From Neoarius graeffei (taxonomy: Eukaryota; Chordata; Actinopteri; Siluriformes; Ariidae): a stretch of DNA of 64,000 nucleotides. How positions within the stretch are numbered: the stretch's first letter is position 1; each line of letters starts with the position of its first letter. Location: contig NC_083577.1 in the NCBI RefSeq assembly GCF_027579695.1, forward strand, positions 54,371,283-54,435,282, in the 5' to 3' direction. Shown here piece after piece: positions 35,501 through 47,500 of the stretch. The translations under genes and the position numbers were made by a program. The notes under the pieces were generated by a model. The model saw only the letters and a list, made by a program, of their open reading frames with translations. It ran no database searches and was not told the origin of the DNA.

Positions 35501-38500
35501 AAGCCTTTCGGACGAGAGGTGAAACGTTTTCAAGAATCTTCAAGCAAGTCCAGTTGCCCATTTCTACCACCCACAGTTTTTTTTTTCTATTTTGCATTAT
35601 TTATTGCAAATAGGTGTCACAAAAATGTGCCATTTTTCTACATAACCTCCTTTTCATTCAATAAAACCGTTCCAGCCCCCAACGAACGTCCGGTTTCCTC
35701 TGGGGAATCTCTCTCTCTCTTCCGGACGCTAATTAATGTCACACTTTTGAGATTTTCATTTGAGTCACCCTTATAAATACGTACCAAAAAAAAAAAAAAC
35801 TTAAACTCATTAAAATAAAGGGAAGTGAATTAACCATTCGTAAGATTTATTATTAGTAGTAAGCACTTATTATGCCCTGATCCCATAACATGCATGCATA
35901 CAGGACTTCTGCATTTTACTGGAAAAAATAAGAAATTAGTATCAACAGCCAAACCACCACCCAAATCAGTGACCATTCAACCACACCTGTTAATGTTAGT
36001 AAAAAATTAGTCCCTGCACCAATATTGTTCACACAGTAATCCCTGCCAGAATCCCTGCCAGAGCCTACACAGCTTAATCTCATAGAGCCTGCTGAAGGCT
36101 GCTTCTTAGTAGAGGGAACAGCTAAGGCCAGCTGAAGCCATTATTAAGCTCTTGGGTGCTGTCCCTCTGACACTTACCATGTGGGCTGGCAAAGTTGGAA
36201 GTCTGGCCCATAGAAATGCCCAAAGAGGAGGGAGACGGAGTGGGCCCGAAGGGCGAGGGCGCCCGCAGAGCTCCACTAGGGGAATTGGCTGCGTGGATGT
36301 TCCCTGCACACAGTCAACTGATGAGAAGTCCGTCTCTCCAACTGTCGCTCTCTCACACACAAATCCACACACACACACACGCTAAAGCTGAAGCAGGACA
36401 GCAGCTACAGCTCTATGACTGAGATGAGTGGACAGGCACGGGGCAGTTGGCATGCTCTGACCCAGAATTTCATGTGCATGGTCAGTGAAGATGTGAATAT
36501 ACAGAACCCAAAAACCCACAACGCATATCTGCATAGGTGACAGGCTGGCTGGGTGTATGGCACTTGCAGTGAGTGGCAAAACAATCAAAGGACTAGTTTC
36601 TTTTTATGCCCTAATCACCACAATGAAATGCCAAGCGAGTATGGCATGGATTAAGTGGCAGAACTACATACTGCTCCAGGCACTCAGCTTACCTGGTGAA
36701 TGTGTTGGCATCATTGAGGGTGATGGGGCCACGCTGCCATGGTAGGGGTTGTTTGGAGAAGTGAGGGGTGGATAGACCCCTTGGCCTCTGATTGGCTGTT
36801 GGGGTTGCATGTGTGGCATGAGTGTGTCCATGACATCCACACCCACTGGAGAAGGAGGATTGTCATCCTCGTTGACCGAACGACGCCGTGCATCCTGGTT
36901 GCTGTCCACAAACATGTTCAAGAACGTCTGCAGTGGAAAATGAAACTTAAGAATTATTTACAAGGCAACTTTAAGTGGTAAGGTTTAGTTTGTTCATCAT
37001 CACTGTGGTTATCCTACAACATCTCTAAGTAAGCAAAAATGTGAGAATTTCATTGTCTAGCCATCGCTCATCAGTCCACAGACATGAGCTCTAAGGCTGT
37101 TTGTCCAAGACCACCCTAAATTTGACTACATAGTAGAGGACTTTTGCTGACGATGTAAACAGTACTTAGTATAGGTAATCGTACGGGACCAAGTAAAATT
37201 AAGGATTCAAAACTTTGAAATCACGAGTGAAATTGATCCTTAATTTTATGAGGAACCATACGATTACTTGTTTATAATATACAGGGCCAAATTCATACTT
37301 CGGAAGCCATTCAAGTTCACAACATTTGTCATTCACGTTTTCTGAACCAATCAGGGCGCAAGACTATCTTGCATGTTTGAATCAGTTTCTATCACTACGT
37401 TCACACTGCAAGGCTTAATGCTCAATTCCGATTTTTTTGTGAAATCCGATTTTTTTGTGAGGTCGTTCACATTAACAAATATATGCGACTTGTATGTGAT
37501 CCTCAGTATGAACGAAAAGCGACCTAAAAGTGTTCCGCATGCGCATTGCAGGATACGACGACGTCACACGCAGTGAGCATGGCCAGTGTTTACGGAAGTA
37601 ACCTAAAGTTTCCTGTGTATGACAGTAGCCAGCATGGAGTACCTGGCGATGATGCAGTTGTTGTTGCGACGGAGCCAGAACATGCACAATAGCCTGATGT
37701 TAAGGAGGAGGTTGAGAAGGAAGAGGGCAAGGGTTTTGGCTCAGGCGTTCTGCGGGGTAGTGACTGCAACCTCCGTTCAAAGGAACATCAAAGCCATGTT
37801 GTTGTAACTTTTTTTGAGAGACCCGCCGCCTACTTCAGCGCAGAATAGTGACGTTTGTGGCTTGTTGATGACGTGTAAGTCGGATGAATGCGACCTGGCG
37901 GTTCAGACTGAAGTCGCATATGAAAAGATCGGATAGGAATCGGAATTAGGACCACATTATTCAAACGGCCTGGGTCGGATTTGAAAAAATCGGATCTGTG
38001 TCGTTCATATTGTCAATAAAAGATCGGATACAGGTCACATATGGGCGGAAAAAATCGGATTTGAGTCACTTCAGCCTGCAGTGTGAACGTAGTGTAAAGC
38101 GTCTTTCATCATGACACGGCGACACGACACGAGGATTTTGAAAGTGGTTTACAAAATTTTATTGGAACTTCTTTACAAAAGCCATTTTGTTGACAAAATT
38201 TGCTAATTTTTGTAACCGTAACCAGGCAACGAACTAGCCAATGGCATTTCAGAAACACGGCCCCGTGTTAAGGAAAAAAAAAAGCCCTCCTCGATTGACC
38301 AATCAGAATTGAGTAATTTGGCCCTATGTATTATGATGGTGGAAAGAAAGAAATAATTATGGCTAAAAATCAAGGCCTTTATACCTTTAGTCCAGGAGCT
38401 GGATAGAAGCCTTCTACGATCTTGGTGTTATCAAAGAGGCTGTAGGCACCATCACGGATGGCCACCACGCCTCGACTGCGGCAGTAGATGTCGATGCAGT

Positions 38501-41500
38501 ACATGTTACGGAAGGCTAGACGGATATGGGTGGGGGACTGCGGTAGGATGGAGAAGCACTGGTAGGCTGTGTTGGTCCTCTGGGTCAGACCCAGCATGGG
38601 CACAGTTGGCAGTTTGTTGATAGCATTCAAAGGGGCCTGCGTGTCTGACAGTACCTGAGAGCGCAAAAAGAAAGGAAAAAAAAAAGTTAATACATCATTT
38701 GATATTTCTATTAAGGTGCAGGAAACTGGCTGGAATATCGCCAGTGATAGAGCTGGATGGCTGTAATCAATTTAGCTACACACTGCCAGGAAGTATTGTA
38801 GAGTACATATTCTAAGCTGATTTGTTCCATCTATTTTTCTGAGTGCTGTGAAAAGTATAACGCACAGCTGTCCAGTCCGACCCTACTCCTGGAGATTTCT
38901 ATTTTAATTTCAACCATCACTGAACAGGTCTGTAGTTGCATTTCAAATATCAGAATGAAGTTTGCTGAAATTAAACTCAGCAGGGTATTCGGCAATAAAA
39001 CATCCGTTTTAGAACATTTAAGTCCATAGAAAATAATCTAAATGGACCTGTAGTAGCTGCACCACACTGGGGGTCTTGTTGAACATTTCCTGGAGCTGGT
39101 GAAGGATGATGTTGTGGCAGTTGCTGCAGCCTGAGTTTGGCCCGACCGTGCCCAGAGCAAGGTGGAAGCGTTGGGTTACAGAGTTCCACTGGATTGTTAC
39201 CTTCAGAAGTTACATCATATTGAGCATTACAGGCAATGACGATACCAAATCCATTAGCCACGTACTAATAAAAAAAAAGTGAGTATCCAGTTTACGAATA
39301 TACTTACAGAGCTGCCTTTTGTGTTGCCATAACACAGCACTAATTTCCGATAGTTATACAGCCGTATTTCAGAGAAGAGGCTCAAGTAGGAGGGAATTTC
39401 TGCGAGGGGGAAAAATTCGACAAATTTAGTTCTACTGAGAACTGCATGGTGGCACAGCAGGGTCCCCAGTTCAGTCTGTGTAGAGTTCTGCATGTTCTCC
39501 CTATGGTTTTCACTGGGTCCTCCGGTTTCCTCCTACCTTCCAAAACTATGCCCTTAGATAGTAAATTGCTCCTAGTTGTTAAATTAATGCTTGTGCATGT
39601 TGCACTGTGATGAACTTTACTCACCAGGTAAAGCACGTGAGAAATCCAGCACACACTCATACAGCTGGCTGATGCTGTTCCAGTCATTTAAGAACATTTC
39701 CACCACCTTCCGTCCTCCTACCGGCTCCGACAGCGGGTTCTCATATGTCAGGTAAACATGTCGTGTCGAGGCTGCATGAACACACACAGCCAAACTCATA
39801 AATGCCGAAGCACACACCAGTCCAATCTCGAGTGACGCGATCAATAAAAAGTTTATTTCTAATATGCGTTAGTCCCCATTACACCAAGTCCAGTGCTGCT
39901 CTACTAAAAGCCAGCAAGGAATAATTTAATCTCACCCTGTTCTTTACTTGAGGTGCTGCTGAGGGGGCAGTTGGCAAAGACCAGCTCTGCCACCCATGTG
40001 CGGTTATTTCGGCCCTGCAATCTGAAGGTGCAGTCCAGCAGAGAGCGATCCAGAGCCTTCCTCGTCTCCTCACTCACACCTTTCGCAGGCGGTACCCTGA
40101 GAGGTGAGGAACAGAGGACTACATAACTAAGCCAACTAAATATAAACAAAAGACTGGCATATAACAATGTCTTTAAGCGCATGCAGCTTGAAATTACTTG
40201 TAGCTTCAAGCACACTGTAGCCTGAAACTGAAACCTGTACATGATTTACATGAAACTGCACACCATATAGTGGCATATAACCTTTTACGAGCGGCTCACC
40301 TGAGAAGACGAATAGCGTGACTACATCCATCTCCTTCAACCTGGACCCCTTGATGAGGAATCTCCATATTAGACAGCTGAGGATGAGGACAAATAAGATT
40401 AATTAAAGCTACACGGACTTTCGATTTCATAAAATTGGGTGAAATTTAGTTTCTTCTGAAATTTGGTCATTGTGAGATTTATTTCTGCAATATCTTAAAA
40501 AAAAAATCCATTCTGTGGCTGGGAAGTTATTTAATTTGAGGGCATTCCTGAGCAAATAATGCGCATGAAATTGCTCGCTTTGCGCAGTCAAGCAGACAGA
40601 GGAAGTCCAGTGTGCACATGCGCAAGTTTACCACCTTCTTCTTCTGGATTTCACGGCAGCCGGCATCCATAGTGTTGCATTACTGCCATCTACAGGTTTA
40701 CCTTGACCGTGCACTGACAGTTGCATCATTCTGTCGCTAAACGAACAGCTGATCACACCAAGGTGCTCGCTGACCGCCGATATTTATTAGTTTGGTCTTG
40801 CGTTTCCTTTCCTTCACAACATAATGTCTTTTCTTCTCGTGTTCCGTTAAGCCAGTATCTCACTGGGCTGCGACAGCTTGCGACAAATTGCGAACGTCAT
40901 TCGCGAGAGAGTTTCAAAAGCGTCTTGAAACATTCGCGGGGCTTCTCAATTTCCTCGCATGAGTCGCAAAATGTCACTCCTTTGTCGCTGAAATTTTGAA
41001 CATGTTCAAAAAAATTTGTGCAACAGGGGCGTCATGGCTCAGGTGGATAAGGCGCCATACCATAAATCCAGGGACCCGGGTCCGATTCCGACCCGAGGTC
41101 ATTTCCCGATCCCTCCCTGTCTCTCTCTCCCGCTCATTTCCTGTCTCTACACTGTCCTATCCAATGAAGGTGAAAAAGCCCCCCAAAAAATCTTTAAAAA
41201 AAAAAATCGTGCGACAAAATTTCTCTCAAAATAGCCACAAACGTGTCGCAAAGTCGTTGCGAAACTCTTCTCAAGTCAGTTTCCGTGAGGCTTCCTCTAC
41301 TTCCCTGCCTGCCGAGGGAAAGCCGGGCTGCGACAGCCTGCGACTAGTTGGAGACACAACAATTACGGTAAAATATGCAAATATCAATTCCGTGTGATTC
41401 CAAGTGAAAATTGTCGCTAATTCGCATATTTTATCGCAATTGTTGTGTCTCCAACTAGTCACGGGCTGTCGCAGCCCAGTGAGTGACTACAGTAAGGGTA

Positions 41501-44500
41501 GTATGTCTTTCACGTTTCATTTGCATCCTCCATTTTCCTCTCCTGTTTCAAATTTGTATCCCACAATGCCTTGCGCGAACGGGAAAGCCCACCATGTGAT
41601 GCATGATGTAGTATCTTGAATCGTGTCATGGTGAAGCAGGAAAAAAAATGGCGGACAATTCAGGGCCACGTGGCCCTAAATTCATTAATTGTTCTATTTA
41701 AAAAAAAAAAAAAACTAATAAAATTGGAAGTCTGCGATTTGAATTCAATAGCCTTCGGTCCACTAAACAAAAATAACAGGGTGTCAGGAAAAATTCTTTT
41801 TATGACCTACACTTGAAAAATCTTAAAGGCAGTCTACCTTTAAAGTGCATATCACGGGTAAATTCAGGAGCAAGATCAATGTAATTCTCCTATTTTATAT
41901 TAAACTTTGGTCAAATATCGGTCACATTCTGCATTCTCTGCTATTTTTTTTACCTTGCGCAATACCAGAAAAATTCAGTTGAAATCAAGCCATTTGAGGC
42001 GAATTGGTCCACCTCTGAAAAAAACTTGGCGTTTGGATTTCCCGGCAAACACTGATTTTCGTGACGTCGCGTGCGGGACGCCTCCCTCTGAATCCTACGT
42101 CAGCGCTGGTTTGTTTATGAGAAAACAACCTGGTGGTTTTCTGCAAATTTCTTCAACGTTATTGCGTAATTATTAAAATGGTTAACAGATGTATCGTAGG
42201 AGGGTGTAGCAACACCAATCTTGATGGGATTAGTACTCATCGTTTCCCAAAAGACCGGACAAAGAGAGAAATGGGAGCGCTTGGTCTACACAGGCTGTGC
42301 ACTGAAACCGTGCAAAGCTCGCGCAGCCTGCTGGCGCTTCCGCAGGTGACGTCACGAATCTGGCTCCAGACTCCCTTGGGATTTTTCCAGACGCGTTTTG
42401 TTATTTTATTTTTTTCTGCTGTAGACAGATGGCCTTGTGCATAATCACCCTTCTGGATGAGTGTGTAAAGGAACATACTTTCATATAAAAAAAAACCATG
42501 AAATTGGTCCAGAATATGCACTTTAAGAATCCAAAAAACACATCTACATATTAGATTGCATATACATGTAATGTAAAAACAAAACAACAAGAGCCTTAAA
42601 CTCGTATGTAAATCTGTACTGTACCTCAGCGCGCAGGCCAATGAGAGGCATGTTGGTATCACACATGGCTACCAGGTGAGCCAGCTCTTTATTGAATGCG
42701 CACATCTCCCCTGAGCGCTTGGGCTTTTTAGGTTCAGTAGCACCCTGCTCCGCTGACAACTGCAGAACAACATCCATTTCACATGTTTCAGATTTGAAAT
42801 TTAATACTTTTATTTATTTATGCCTCCCAAAAATTACAAGAGAGGGAAAAGAAAACTACATTTACCCAATTTTTTCACTCATACCCCAAATCCGCAAGCC
42901 AGTCAGCCAAGATCTTAATTCTGCACTGCAGCTACAAGAGTAATGTAACTAATATGAAATAAAAGCCTCTCATACAAATAAACGTTTACAAATTTTAAGG
43001 TGAAATATGTACTATGTGCATCTTCCAGATTTTTAGTTTTTAAAAAAATCGTCCATTTTGTTGTTTAACGTGGAATGATAAATTGTGCACAGGAGAAAAG
43101 TGACTCTGGTTGTCCAATATGGCTGTAAATTCAATGTTCAATTAAATTTTTAAGATTTCACGAGTCACACTCCGTCTTAAATAATATTTAAGACCTGAAT
43201 ATTTATTTATTTTCATGTTCTGTACAAACATACTAAAACACCATGATTCTAAACAAATACACTGCGCAACTGAATAATGAGCCATTTATAGCAGGTTATG
43301 CTCGAGCGGGGGCGGCACGGTGGTGTAGTGGTTAGCGCTGTCGCCTCACAGCAAGAAGGTCCGGGTTCGAGCCCCGGGGCCGGCGAGGGCCTTTCTGTGC
43401 GGAGTTTGCATGTTCTCCGCGTGGGTTTCCTCCGGGTGCTCCGGTTTCCCCCACAGTCCAAAGACATGCAGGTTAGGTTAACTGGTGACTCTAAATTGAC
43501 CGTAGGTGTGAATGTGAGTGTGAATGGTTGTCTGTGTCTATGTGTCAGCCCTGTGATGACCTGGCGACTTGTCCAGGGTGTACCCCGCCTTTCGCCCGTA
43601 GTCAGCTGGGATAGGCTCCAGCTTGCCTGCGACCCTGTAGAACAGGATAAAGCGGCTAGAGATAATGAGATGAGATGAGATGAGATGCTCGAGCGGTATC
43701 AGAATGAGAAAGATCACTGTCTCTCGGACTTCCTAAAAAGCGACTCATTGGCCACATTAGGGCAATTCCATGTAAATGTCAACCTCACCATGCAAAAATA
43801 AAGCAACATGTAATACATCAAAACCACTCCCAGAGATATCACCTAGGCCTGTATTTTACAGATGTGAATAAGTTGAACCAATTTGTAACCAACCTAATAC
43901 GTCACTGTCAGTCTTTCTTTCTTATAATGTAAACCCCAAGCTAAAATCAACTTTGATCATGTACAATTCTATATTATTGCCACAAGCCACAGAAATGTAT
44001 GCTAAAATCCACAAAACAATAGCCATCCTAAATATTATTTAAGAACTTTGATAGTTTTAGCTGATATTTAGAGTTTTTCAAAGGGTTATGGTGGTTAAAT
44101 TGCTGATTTTCTAAACATATGCCATGTCTATTTCAGACGCGTCACATCCATAACGCTGACTTTTCCTTCCGAAACTCTGCATGAAATACAAAATATTTTA
44201 AACAAAGATTTTTTAATATTCACCTTGGACCCCTCTATCAAATCTCATCTCATCATCTCTAGCCGCTTTATCCTGTTCTACAGGGTCGCAGGCAAGCTGG
44301 AGCCTATCCCAGCTGACTACGGGCGAAAGGCGGGGTACACCCTGGACAAGTCGCCAGGTCATCACAGGGCTGACACATAGACACAGACAACCATTCACAC
44401 TCACATTCACACCTACGGTCAATTTAGAGTCACCAGTTAACCTAACCTGCATGTCTTTGGACTGTGGGGGAAACCGGAGCACCCGGAGGAAACCCACGCG

Positions 44501-47500
44501 GACACGGGGAGAACATGCAAACTCCGCACAGAAAGGCCCTCGCCGGCCACGGGGCTCGAAACCGGACCTTCTTGCTGTGAGGCAACAACGCTAACCACTA
44601 CACCACCGTGCCGCCCCCTCTATCAAATGGATATCTCCATTTCGACATTAGGTTTACAATTTCACAGAGTTTGATAAAAATGTACAGTCACCCAAGAAAA
44701 GTGATACTTTTTCTGTCACATCCATAACGCATCTTTTATTGGCATTTTCTGGCATGCCCTAGATGTACTATGGGAATTGTTCCTGTTCTATCACTTCTCC
44801 AGTATGGTACAGCCTTAAAATATGCAACACCTGTTTAAATACTGGGAGACAATAAAACATGCACTGGGTCATTTGTTGCCATTTTGAGTTGAAGTGTCAC
44901 ATCCATAACGCTGGAACTGCTCCATATTCGTTTTTGTTAACCGTCAAGTTATAACTTGTATAAATGGTAGAAAACTTTATTCTGTAACCAACACTCAGTA
45001 GTGTTTCCCACCTTCCTCTTAGTACCAGACCGGGTCATGCGGCCAGATGAAAAGTCCTGCACCAGCTTCTCAAGGTCGGGCTTAAACTGCTGCAGCAGCA
45101 GAGCACACGGCAGCCCATCCTCCCCCTCTGGCTGACTCACTGACAGGAAGTAATACTTATACTGGAGCTCTGTGGGGTTGCTGGGGATGTCAAACATTTC
45201 CACCACCTGAGAAGAGAAGCGCAGCAGAGCTTTAGACCATGAGACAAAATAGAAGAATTTGTCCTCACAAACAATCCACAGAGGAGGCTTACAATGTAGT
45301 ACTGTGGGAGGCGGGTGAGTCTGATGAACAGGCGGTGTTTTGTAAGGTTGCCCACAGGATGAGAGGCGGCGTTAGATAAGTGGAGAGAATCTGTGCTCAC
45401 TGTGGGTAGATGCTTCACAGACTGTCTGCACCGCTGCTCACCCAGCCAGAACCTAGTCAACAGAAAAATAAATGATTAAACGTCAATCTGCAATCAGCTT
45501 CCGTATGAGAGAATAACAATTTGCCTTTAAGAGAAAGAAATGTATTACTTCAGCTGCTGTAACCATGTGACAATGCGCTTCATGTCATCATTGATAGTTT
45601 TCTCAATGTCATCCAACATTGACTGATCTGCAAAACAAAAACGCATTAGTGACTGGCAGTTCATGGAATACTGTTCATATAGCCAAAACTTTTATTTTAT
45701 ATTTAACAACAGGGATATTACACTCATGGTCAGGGTGAGGGGTCTCAACAAATATTTCAATTCTGTTGCTCCGCCCTTTTTAAGGCAGGTAGACGTTTTG
45801 CTGAATTGACAAAAAGCCTGACGGTCTACCAGGATCATCCCCTGCTGTTCACTATGCAGAGGTTTCTTTAGAGAGAACTGTGCAATCACTTCTGTTTAGT
45901 GGAGAGTCTTTAATTAAACTCGGTGAAAATTTACATCTGTACCACACATCCAACATACCCGAAATGACAGTGGCACCAATAATTTTGCTAATTATTTGTA
46001 ATGCATACTGTATATGGGGGTGGCACAGTGGTGTAGTGGTTAGCGCTGTCGCCTCACAGCAAGAAGGTCCTGGGCTCGAGCCCTGGGGCCGGCGAGGGCC
46101 TTTCTGTGCGGAGTTTGCATGTTCTCCCCGTGTCCGCGTGGGTTTCCTCCGGGTGCTCCGGTTTCCCCCACAGTCCAAAGACATGCAGGTTAGGTTAACT
46201 GGTGACTCTAAATTGACCGTAGGTGTGAATGTGAGTATGAATGGTTGTCTGTGTCTATGCCCTGTGATGACCTGGCGACTTGTCCAGGGTGTACCCCGCC
46301 TTTCGCCCATAGTCAGCTGGGATAGGCTCCAGCTTGCCTGCAACCCTGTAGAAGGATAAAGCGGCTAGAGATAATGAGATGAGATGAGACTGTATATGGA
46401 GCAATAATTAGCATATAAGCCTGAAAGGATATAGGTTTCAGTTCACATTACTTAGGTGTAGTTTAGAAATATGTCAAAATCTGCTTTAAACAAGAGTGCT
46501 CTGAGAGTACAATATCCACCGCTGGCAACTATGCCATAACTCTGGTAAAATGCAACTGAATTTAACGAAATTGCAATATGCGTATTACCAATATATAACA
46601 AAGAATCCTGTCAAGTTTTGTGAAATTCCTCCAAAAATTGTGAGGACTTTATTTCAGAAGGCGAGTACCCTTTCTGGGACAGATGGATGGACGGACATCG
46701 CAACGACATAATCCCCCTTCGGGACTTTCAGCCAATGGGGGATAATAAAACTCGAGGGAAGCTGATTTCAGAAAGCAAGTACACCTTGACGAAATTGCCA
46801 AAGTACAAGTTTGCTAATAATCAATGGCATAACTCTGGTCAATTTTGCCCAAATTAAACGAAATTTCAATATGTGTATAATTGTCATATAACAATGCCTT
46901 TTGCCAAGTTTGGTGAAATTCCTCCACAAATTGAGAGAGTTGTTTTCATAAGAAAAACACACTCATGAAATTGTCAAAGTATAATTTTGTTAATCAAGAG
47001 CTGTAACTCTGGTAAAAATGTGACTGAATTTAACGAAATTACAATATATGCGTACTAACAACATATAAAGAATCCTGCCAAGTTTCGTGAAATTCCTCCA
47101 AAAATTGTCAGAGGAGTTGATTTCAGAAGGTGAGTACCCTTCCCGGGATGGACGGATGGAAATTGCCACGACATAATCCCCCTTCGGGCCTAGGGCTGCG
47201 TACCTAAACATAATATCAGGTACAGGTACCGGTACAGAGGTTTAGGTACAGGTACCTGTACCTGAACAATTTGACAAATTCTTCTGAACTTCTTCAATAA
47301 TGACAAACATTAATAAACTGTTGACAACTTGTCAGTATCTTTATTCAAAGAAAACCGAACATAACTAGGTTTCCTACCTCACTTCTCAGTCACCCTCTCA
47401 GTCTCACACTTAGTTAACTTGGGACAAAAAGTCATAAGTTGTCTCACAGCGAGAAGTGACTACACTAGAGTACTATAGACTACGCGCAGTCCGCGGCCTT

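Larger units (their letters stand above)
32742..35580 (-). mobile_element. Penelope-like retroelement fragment with inverted terminal repeats
   Basis: It lies in med14 intron 23. The ends are long inverted copies of the same sequence (GTGGGTGGTAGAAATGGGCA ... CCTCAGTTCTGTCTGACTAA), about 110-150 bp. Between them is the 3' coding part with a GIY-YIG nuclease. Two MITEs have inserted into it (32944-33644 and 34441-35438). Confidence 0.85.

Noticed and set aside
43298..43678. Many 70-170 codon frames on both strands with repeated peptides such as [19 protein letters not shown] or [16 protein letters not shown]
   Set aside because: They are translations of the DANA-type SINE in all frames, repeated at every copy; the SINE does not code for protein.
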